A DNA stretch of 11,658 bases from an uncultured Actinomycetes bacterium (GTDB lineage Bacteria; Actinomycetota; Acidimicrobiia; Acidimicrobiales; Microtrichaceae), in the NCBI GenBank assembly GCA_903941145.1, contig CAJANQ010000075.1, positions 1 through 11,658 on the forward strand, read 5' to 3'. This document shows positions 6,698-11,658 of the stretch, in pieces (the first letter of the stretch is position 1; every line of letters starts with the position of its first letter). A program made the position numbers and the translations under genes. A model generated the notes under the pieces. That model saw nothing but the letters and a program-made list of their open reading frames with translations, was not told where the DNA came from and searched no databases.

Positions 6698-7612
6698 TCA
6701 GGCCGGGGCGTCGGCGTCGGGCACCGGCTGGCCCAGCGCCTCGTAGTCGCTCGGCCAGTTGGGCTGCAGGAGGTGCCACTGCTCGGGCGCCTCGCGGATC
6801 TGTGCCTCCATGCGGCGCACCAGGTCCTGGGTGATGCGGGCGACGTCGGCCCGGGTGTCGCCGGTGCTCTCGACCGGGACGGGCTCGCCCACGGCGCCGT
6901 GGCAGTGGTCGCCGACGAAGTACACGGCGGTGGGCAGGATCGGGGCGCCGGTGCGAAGGGCCAGCAGCGCCGGTCCGAACGGCACTCGGGTGCGCTCGCC
7001 GAAGAAGTCGACCTCGACCCCGCCGCCGACCACGTCACGGTCGGCGAGGAGGCACATGATCTCGCCGTTCAGGATGGCGGCGCCGATCTCCAGGGCTGCG
7101 CCGTCCTCGAGCGGGATGATGTGGAGCCCAAGGCTGCGGCGCAGGTCCAGGAACCACTCGAACAGCTCGACCGGCTCCAGCTTCTCGGCCACCGCCGCGA
7201 CCTTCCACCCTGCGACCGAGTGGAGCCAGCGAGCCGCCCACTCCCAACCGCCGACGTGCGGCAGCGCCAAGATCGGGCCCAGGCCCCGCTCGAGCGAGTC
7301 GGCGATGTGGTTCAGCCCCGAGTAGGTGAACCCGCGGTCGACCTGCGCTGCGGTGAGGTGCGGAACCTCGAGCGTCTCGACCCAGTAGCGGGCGTACGAG
7401 TCGAAGACCTGCTGGGTCTTGCGCTGGACGACCGCCTCCGGGGCGGCCGGCCCCAGGACCCGGCGCATGTTGCGCTCGGCCATGAGCCGCTGCTCCGGCG
7501 AGAACCGGGCGGCCCCCAGGCTGATGGCCTTGGAGAGTCCCGAGGTGACGGGCTTGGGCAGGGCGCGGGTGACCCGCGAGGCGGCCTTCAGGCTGCTGAC
7601 GTTCAGCTCCAT
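6698..7612 (-). CDS. patA: Phosphatidylinositol mannoside acyltransferase (PatA-like, LpxL/HtrB family)
   Basis: A 304-residue membrane-associated acyltransferase of the LpxL/HtrB superfamily. In mycobacteria the orthologue (Rv2611c) moves an acyl chain from acyl-CoA to the mannose of PIM. The catalytic H-x4-E is visible as LPHVGGWEWA (His119, Glu124). SRVTRALPKP with the following hydrophobic stretch (about 12-35) is the usual membrane-binding N-terminus. RTRVPFGPALLALRTGAPILP (about 208-228) and PEQWHLLQPNW near residue 280 are further family features. It is placed between pgsA (21 nt upstream) and pimA (28 nt downstream), the same order as in M. tuberculosis; this context is what separates PatA from a generic lysophospholipid acyltransferase. 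The ATG start has no strong Shine-Dalgarno, so expression probably depends on the pgsA transcript. Confidence 0.92.
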   Translation of the reverse strand: MELNVSSLKAASRVTRALPKPVTSGLSKAISLGAARFSPEQRLMAERNMRRVLGPAAPEAVVQRKTQQVFDSYARYWVETLEVPHLTAAQVDRGFTYSGLNHIADSLERGLGPILALPHVGGWEWAARWLHSVAGWKVAAVAEKLEPVELFEWFLDLRRSLGLHIIPLEDGAALEIGAAILNGEIMCLLADRDVVGGGVEVDFFGERTRVPFGPALLALRTGAPILPTAVYFVGDHCHGAVGEPVPVESTGDTRADVARITQDLVRRMEAQIREAPEQWHLLQPNWPSDYEALGQPVPDADAPA

Positions 7613-7633
7613 CGGCGAGGGCCCCGACCGCGG

Positions 7634-8323
7634 TCAGGCGGACCCGCCGGGACGGCGGAGCGAGGAGCGGCCGGTGCTGCGCGGTCGCGGCGTGCGACGG
7701 GCTGCCCGACGGCGCCGACGGTCGGAGAGCGCCGGCGTCTGCGCCGTGGCCTGGCGCCAGACCTTCACGAACCGCTGGCCGGCCGTGATCATGTTGAGCA
7801 CGACGATCAGCGCCATGACCGGGACCAGGAGCGGGTCGAAGAGCAGGCCGAGGCCCAGAAGGATGAACCGCTCTGCCCGCTCGACCAGACCACCTCGCGC
7901 GTCGAACCCGAGGGCGTCGGCCTTGGCCCGGATGTAGCTGACGAGCGACGCCGAGACGTAGCCAGCCACGGGGAGCATGACCTGCCATGCGGGGCGGCCG
8001 TCCGCAGCGAGGTAGTAGGCCACGCCACCGAAGAGCAGTCCGTCAGTGAGGCGGTCGGAGACGGAGTCGAAGAACGCCCCACGCACGCTCGCAGAGCCGG
8101 AGGCCTTGGCCACCGCACCGTCGAGCAGGTCTGGCAGACCGGTCAGGACCAGGAGCAGCAGACCGAGCCGGAGCGCTCCGGCGCCGATGGCGACGGCTGC
8201 GGCGACCGCCATGAGCAGGCCGAACGCCGTGATCATGTCGGCGGTGATGCCGGTCTTGCGGATGCTGTTGCCGATCGGGCGGAGGCCTGCCTCGATCTGG
8301 TTCCGGAACTGTCCGTCGAACAT
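7634..8323 (-). CDS. pgsA: Phosphatidylinositol phosphate synthase (CDP-alcohol phosphatidyltransferase, PgsA1-like)
   Basis: A 229-residue polytopic enzyme expected to join CDP-diacylglycerol and inositol 1-phosphate to make phosphatidylinositol phosphate, the precursor of phosphatidylinositol and PIMs. The CDP-alcohol motif D-x2-DG-x2-A-x9-G-x3-D-x3-D is complete in its four Asp residues (65, 68, 86, 90) and glycines (69, 82). The normally invariant Arg after Ala is Lys73. About six membrane segments can be traced between 30 and 185. YIRAKADALGF and GGLVERAERF (130-152) match the mycobacterial PgsA1 (Rv2612c) more than phosphatidylglycerophosphate synthases. The tail after residue 200 carries 12 Arg in 25 residues, an unusual basic extension. 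The ATG has GGGGGA 4 nt upstream. It heads the patA-pimA group and has a candidate promoter and palindrome in the gap before it. Confidence 0.92.
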   Translation of the reverse strand: MFDGQFRNQIEAGLRPIGNSIRKTGITADMITAFGLLMAVAAAVAIGAGALRLGLLLLVLTGLPDLLDGAVAKASGSASVRGAFFDSVSDRLTDGLLFGGVAYYLAADGRPAWQVMLPVAGYVSASLVSYIRAKADALGFDARGGLVERAERFILLGLGLLFDPLLVPVMALIVVLNMITAGQRFVKVWRQATAQTPALSDRRRRRAARRTPRPRSTGRSSLRRPGGSA

Positions 8324-8498
8324 GTGGTCCCCCGTAGTGGAGAGGAAAGGTCAGCGAGAACTTCGGCTGAACTGAGTGCTAACTGTAGTTAGCAGAAGCG
8401 TAACAGGCGCAAGAGCCCTAGCAGCACCACCATCGCCCCCACTGCCTCCGCCCCTACCTTGCCACGGCCGGGGACCCCGAATCCGACATACCTGGGCG
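8324..8498 (-). promoter_or_regulatory. Intergenic region before pgsA with candidate promoter
   Basis: This 175-bp gap is the longest between complete genes in the window and locally poorer in GC around 8370-8405. On the minus strand TTGCGC (8407-8412) and TACAGT (8382-8387) are 19 bp apart and could be -35 and -10 boxes, giving a leader of about 50 nt and a Shine-Dalgarno GGGGGA (8328-8333) before pgsA. The stretch 8413-8498 shows no gene or clear terminator for the upstream membrane-protein gene. Confidence 0.4.
8377..8394. promoter_or_regulatory. Perfect 18-bp palindrome, operator-like
   Basis: TGCTAACT-GT-AGTTAGCA is a perfect inverted repeat with 8-bp arms and a 2-bp centre. It covers the candidate -10 box of pgsA, the geometry expected for a dimeric repressor such as a TetR or GntR protein. 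The regulator is not in the window. Assignment as an operator is inference. Confidence 0.45.
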
Positions 8499-9029
8499 TC
8501 ACGCAGTGAGCGAGCCGTCGAGGTCGGACCAGTCCTCGGGGTTCTCCTCGACGAAGTACTCGAGCACTCCCCCGCCGACGCCGTCGACGAGCACGATGCC
8601 GCGCTGGGCCGGAGGGTTCTCCGCCGAGTAGCAGAGGATGCGCCAGGTGGGCCGGGACAGGACCCCGTGCCAGACCTGCTGCGCCGACGCGTGGCCGACC
8701 GCGAACCCGACGACGCCCGAGGCCGTCACGAGCGCCTCGGTCTCGTCGATCCGGAGCGTCCAGCCGGCCACCATCCCGTAGGCGCCGAACGCCACCAGGC
8801 CCGCACCGCCCCAGAGGATGCCGGTGTTCACGAGCGGCGAGCTGTCGTTGGCGACGGCCCACCAGGCCAGGCACGCCAGGCCGAGCACCAGGTAGATCGT
8901 GGCGGGGATCCGGCGGCGGTTGTTGTTGGGGAACGTGTACGGACCGACGAACTCGGACAGGTCCAGGTCCTCGGGGAGCGCGTCGACGATCTCGTCGTCG
9001 CTCAGCTGCTCCTGCGGGTCGTCGTTCAC
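8499..9029 (-). CDS. Hypothetical two-pass membrane protein
   Basis: A 176-residue protein of no recognised family. It begins with an acidic, probably cytosolic N-terminus (DDPQEQLSDDEIVDALPEDLDL). An FVGPYTFPNNNRRR segment follows, then two hydrophobic stretches (about 42-62 and 66-89) separated by a short polar turn. The C-terminal half is soluble, with a predicted beta-rich pattern (WTLRIDETEALVTASGVVGFAVGH) and an acidic end. The GTG at 9029 is chosen because it gives VNDDPQEQ directly after the HIT stop (10-nt gap); a second in-frame GTG at 9038 is possible. An upstream ATG at 9062 is unlikely because it would overlap the HIT gene. Position between the HIT gene and pgsA suggests it belongs to the thrS-HIT transcript. 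It could have an envelope role, but nothing in the sequence shows one. Confidence 0.8.
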   Translation of the reverse strand: MNDDPQEQLSDDEIVDALPEDLDLSEFVGPYTFPNNNRRRIPATIYLVLGLACLAWWAVANDSSPLVNTGILWGGAGLVAFGAYGMVAGWTLRIDETEALVTASGVVGFAVGHASAQQVWHGVLSRPTWRILCYSAENPPAQRGIVLVDGVGGGVLEYFVEENPEDWSDLDGSLTA

Positions 9030-9039
9030 GGCGCGCACG

Positions 9040-9573
9040 CTACTGCCCGGGCCACGCGGCACGCAGGCGGTCGAACGCCTCGTCGAGCGGCACGGGCAGG
9101 ACGCGGGTCTCGGCCGCGACGGTCATGAAGTTGGCGTCACCGGTCCAGCGGGGCACGCAGTGCACGTGGAGGTGGTCCGACTGGGACCCGCCGGCGGCCT
9201 GGCCCAGGTTGATCCCGACGTTGATGGCGTCGCAGCCGAACCCCGCCTTGAGCGCCACCACCGAGTTGCGTACGAGCGCCCAGAGCTCGTCGTGCTCCTG
9301 CGCCGAGAGCGCCTCGAGCTCGGCGACCGCCCGGTTGGGCAGCACCATCAGGTGGCCCGACGTGTACGGGAACCGGTTGAGCAGGACGAAGCAGCGCTGG
9401 CCCCGCAGGACCACGCCCAGCTCGCGGTCGTCCGCCGAGCCGTCGGCGCCGGCGGCCAGGATCCGTTCGAACAGGGACCGCCCGTCGCCGGCCGGGGCGA
9501 CGGCCTGCGCCCGGTCCGAGCCTCCCTGCACGTACGACGAGCGCCAGGTGGCCCAGAGGTGGTCGACAGGCAC
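9040..9573 (-). CDS. HIT family protein, probable Ap4A phosphorylase-type hydrolase
   Basis: A 177-residue histidine-triad nucleotide-binding protein. The triad is seen as GGSQSDHLHVHCVPRW (about 128-143) with His134, His136 (expected nucleophile) and His138. Other family features are VLLNRFPYTSGHLMVLPNR (63-81), INLGQAAGG (121-129) and GDANFM (145-150). The pattern matches M. tuberculosis Rv2613c, described as an Ap4A phosphorylase, which likewise directly follows thrS. The probable substrate is therefore diadenosine tetraphosphate or a related nucleotide, although the general HIT role alone is certain. The start is a GTG 13 nt after the thrS stop; GAGGA, overlapping that stop, lies 10 nt upstream, somewhat far but the best site available. 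The N-terminal 55 residues lack family motifs, apart from DHLWATWRSSYV, which agrees with the corresponding mycobacterial stretch. Confidence 0.93.
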   Translation of the reverse strand: MPVDHLWATWRSSYVQGGSDRAQAVAPAGDGRSLFERILAAGADGSADDRELGVVLRGQRCFVLLNRFPYTSGHLMVLPNRAVAELEALSAQEHDELWALVRNSVVALKAGFGCDAINVGINLGQAAGGSQSDHLHVHCVPRWTGDANFMTVAAETRVLPVPLDEAFDRLRAAWPGQ

Positions 9574-9586
9574 GGTCGCCGAGTCC

Positions 9587-11551
9587 TCAGACCGAGCGGT
9601 GGCGGCCGACGTCGTCGACCAGCCGCTCGACGAACTCCCCGACGGTGACGCCGCGCTCGACCTCGCCGCCGCGGGGGTTCACCCCGACGGTGCGGTGGGC
9701 CACGTCGTCGTCGCCGACCACGAGCACGTACGGGACCTTCTCGCCCTTGGCCCGGCGGATGCGGTTGCCGAGCGTCTCGTCCGACGGCACCACCTCGGTC
9801 CGGAAGCCGTGGCCCTTGAGCTCGGCCGCCAGCAGGTGGGCGTAGTCCGCGTGGGCGTCGGCCACCGGCAGGACCTTGACCTGCACCGGGGCCAGCCAGG
9901 TCGGGAAGGCGCCGGCGTAGTGCTCGACGAGCACGCCGAAGAACCGCTCGACGGAACCGAAGAGGGCCCGGTGGATCATGATCGGCCGGTGGCGGTCGCC
10001 GTCGCTGCCGATGTAGTGCAGGTCGAACTTCTGCGGGAGCTGGAAGTCCACCTGGATGGTCGACATCTGCCAGGTCCGGCCGATGGCGTCACGGGCCTGG
10101 ACCGAGATCTTGGGCCCGTAGAACGCGCCGCCGCCCTCGTCCATGACCAGCTCGATGTCTTTGGACTCGGCCACCTGGCGCAGCGTCGCCGTGGCCTCCT
10201 CCCACTCCTCGTCGGTGCCGACGGCCTTGCCCTCGGGCTTGGTCGAGATCTCGATGTAGAAGTCGTCGAGGCCGTAGTCACGCAGCAGGTCGAACACGAA
10301 GTCGAGGATCGTCTCGAGCTCCTCGCCCATCTGCTCCTTGGTGGTGAAGATGTGGGCGTCGTCCTGGGTCAGGCCGCGCACCCGGGTGAGCCCGTGGACC
10401 ACGCCCGACTTCTCGTAGCGGTAGACGGTGCCGAACTCGAACATCCGCAGCGGCAGCTCGCGGTACGACCGCTGCCGGCTCCTGAAGATCAGGATGTGGA
10501 ACGGGCAGTTCATCGGCTTGAGGTAGTAGTCGGTGCCCTCACCGCCGTGGTCGTGGTCAAGGTGCATGGGCGGGAACATCCCGTCCGCGAACCAGTCCAG
10601 GTGACCGCTGGTCTCGAACAGCGCCGCCTTGGTGATGTGCGGCGAGTACACGAACTCGTAGCCAGCCTCCTCGTGGCGGCGCCGCGAGTAGTCCTCCATG
10701 AGCCGGCGCACGATGCCGCCCTTGGGGTGGAACACCGCCAGGCCGGAGCCGATCTCCTCGGGGAACGAGAACAGGTCGAGCTCGGCGCCCAGCTTGCGGT
10801 GGTCGCGCAGGGCCGCCTGCTCGAGCCGCTCGAGGTGGTCGGCCAGGTCCTGCTTGGACGCCCACGCCGTGCCGTAGATGCGCTGGAGCATCGGGTTCTT
10901 CTCGTCGCCCCGGAAGTACGCGCCGGCCACGCGCTGAAGGGCGAAGTGGCCGAGCATCCCGGTGCGCGGCACGTGCGGGCCGCGGCACAGGTCGACGAAC
11001 GAGTCGGTGTTGCGGTAGGTGCTGATGGTCCCGCCGCCGGACACCTCGTCGCCGTCGGCGGCCTCGATGAACACCCGCTTGTAGGGGTGGTCGGCGAAGA
11101 GCGCGAGCGCCTCGGCGGCCGGGAGCTCGTCGCGGACGAACGGCTGGTTCTCCTTGACGATCGCCTTCATGCGGGCGGCGATGGCCTCAAGGTCGGAGTC
11201 GGAGAACGTCGCCCCGTCGGGCAGGTCGAAGTCGTAGTAGAAGCCGTCGACGATCGGCGGGCCGCCGGCAAAGGTCGCGCCCGGCCACATCTCCAGCACG
11301 GCCTGGGCGAGGACGTGGGCGGTGGAGTGCCGCAGGTGCTCGAGTGCGTCGGGGTCCTTGGTCGTGACGATCCGCACCTGGTCGCCGTCGGCGAGCGGCG
11401 CAGCGAGGTCGCGGGGCTCGCCCCCGACCTCCACCACGACGGCCTCCTTGGCCAGTCGGGGGCCGATGTCGGCGGCCAGGTCGGCGCCGGTGGACCCGGC
11501 GGGCAGCGAACGATGCGACCCGTCGGGCAGGTTGATGGTGATCTCAGACAT
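9587..11551 (-). CDS. thrS: Threonyl-tRNA synthetase
   Basis: A 654-residue class II aminoacyl-tRNA synthetase that charges tRNA-Thr with threonine. Domains in order: TGS (about 1-62); the editing domain with HSTAH (His75, His79) and CRGPH (Cys189, His193) for removing mischarged Ser; the catalytic core; and the anticodon-binding domain from about 555. The core shows the zinc ligands Cys349 (MNCPFH), His400 (QDDAHIF) and His527 (MIHRAL). Motif 2 is FEFGTVYRYE (371-380) and motif 3 is GSVERFFGVLVEHY (532-545). All expected catalytic and editing residues are present and the length is normal. The ATG has no Shine-Dalgarno, but TAGCCT lies 8 nt upstream, so the mRNA may be leaderless. A 16-bp tandem repeat array stands just upstream. 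It is the first gene of the thrS-HIT-membrane protein group. Confidence 0.97.
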   Translation of the reverse strand: MSEITINLPDGSHRSLPAGSTGADLAADIGPRLAKEAVVVEVGGEPRDLAAPLADGDQVRIVTTKDPDALEHLRHSTAHVLAQAVLEMWPGATFAGGPPIVDGFYYDFDLPDGATFSDSDLEAIAARMKAIVKENQPFVRDELPAAEALALFADHPYKRVFIEAADGDEVSGGGTISTYRNTDSFVDLCRGPHVPRTGMLGHFALQRVAGAYFRGDEKNPMLQRIYGTAWASKQDLADHLERLEQAALRDHRKLGAELDLFSFPEEIGSGLAVFHPKGGIVRRLMEDYSRRRHEEAGYEFVYSPHITKAALFETSGHLDWFADGMFPPMHLDHDHGGEGTDYYLKPMNCPFHILIFRSRQRSYRELPLRMFEFGTVYRYEKSGVVHGLTRVRGLTQDDAHIFTTKEQMGEELETILDFVFDLLRDYGLDDFYIEISTKPEGKAVGTDEEWEEATATLRQVAESKDIELVMDEGGGAFYGPKISVQARDAIGRTWQMSTIQVDFQLPQKFDLHYIGSDGDRHRPIMIHRALFGSVERFFGVLVEHYAGAFPTWLAPVQVKVLPVADAHADYAHLLAAELKGHGFRTEVVPSDETLGNRIRRAKGEKVPYVLVVGDDDVAHRTVGVNPRGGEVERGVTVGEFVERLVDDVGRHRSV

Positions 11552-11559
11552 CGGCGGGC

Positions 11560-11565
11560 AGGCTA
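11560..11565 (-). promoter_or_regulatory. Putative -10 element TAGCCT for leaderless thrS mRNA
   Basis: TAGCCT (TANNNT type, three of six matches to TATAAT) ends 8 nt before the thrS ATG and no ribosome binding site lies between. The spacing would put the transcription start within 1-2 nt of the start codon. No good -35 was found. The same layout is seen at pdxS. Confidence 0.35.
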
Positions 11566-11586
11566 CCGGGGCGGTCCCCCACCCTG

Positions 11587-11658
11587 CTGAACCGGTTGGG
11601 GGCTGAACCGGTTGGGGGCTGAACCGGTTGGGGGCTGAACCGGTTGGGGGCTGAACCG
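11587..11658. repeat. Tandem array of a 16-bp unit with AACCGGTT palindromes, reaching the window edge
   Basis: Four identical units of CTGAACCGGTTGGGGG (plus strand) start at 11587, 11603, 11619 and 11635; a fifth is cut after 8 bases by the window end. Each unit has the 8-bp palindrome AACCGGTT (11590, 11606, 11622, 11638) and an 8-bp spacer with a run of five G. Neighbouring palindromes can pair as an 8-bp stem with an 8-nt loop. The array lies 35 bp upstream of the thrS start codon, upstream of the putative promoter. No coding frame uses it. Confidence 0.9.

Noticed and set aside
8376..8384. GAGTGCTAA, identical to one half of a CIRCE (HrcA) heat-shock operator
   Set aside because: The partner half at the required 9-bp spacing does not match (GAGAACTTC instead of TTAGCACTC), and the downstream genes are not chaperones; the bases are better explained by the palindrome at 8377-8394.
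8389..8874. A 161-codon minus-strand frame overlapping the membrane-protein gene and the pgsA upstream region
   Set aside because: It is out of frame with the better-supported two-pass membrane protein, and its composition is that of a frame shadow.
9125..11590. An 821-codon open frame on the plus strand
   Set aside because: It is antisense to thrS and the HIT gene, with biased composition and no recognisable domain; it also runs into the repeat array.

Overview
The window is uniformly GC-rich, and every convincing gene lies on the minus strand, so transcription runs from right to left. The gene order thrS – HIT hydrolase – (membrane protein) – pgsA – patA – pimA – (M48-like protein) – pdxS – pdxT – yebC matches the conserved actinobacterial island known from Mycobacterium tuberculosis (thrS/Rv2614c down to yebC/Rv2603c). 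With GTG starts and phosphatidylinositol mannoside (PIM) genes, this points to a high-GC Actinomycetota chromosome. An early-branching class such as Acidimicrobiia is plausible, but the sequence alone does not settle it. No mobile element, CRISPR array, tRNA or rRNA was seen.

Reading in transcription order from the right edge: a tandem array of a 16-bp unit carrying the palindrome AACCGGTT runs off the window (11587-11658). It is followed by a possible leaderless promoter and thrS (threonyl-tRNA synthetase), then a HIT protein resembling the mycobacterial Ap4A phosphorylase, then an unrecognised two-pass membrane protein. A 175-bp gap (8324-8498) holds a perfect 18-bp palindrome over a candidate promoter. 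It precedes pgsA, patA and pimA, which make and mannosylate/acylate phosphatidylinositol, and then a two-pass membrane protein that looks like an M48 (HtpX-type) peptidase whose zinc-binding HExxH has been lost.

After a 91-bp gap with a possible terminator and a second leaderless-type promoter come pdxS and pdxT (pyridoxal 5'-phosphate synthase) and yebC. A peroxiredoxin and a membrane O-acyltransferase with a C-terminal SGNH domain follow; the latter is cut by the left edge.

The island thus combines translation (thrS, yebC), nucleotide housekeeping (HIT), envelope glycolipid synthesis (pgsA, patA, pimA), vitamin B6 synthesis (pdxS, pdxT) and redox defence. No undescribed defence or mobile system was found. 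The least explained items are the M48-like pseudoprotease, the palindromic repeat array before thrS, and the palindrome before the PIM genes.
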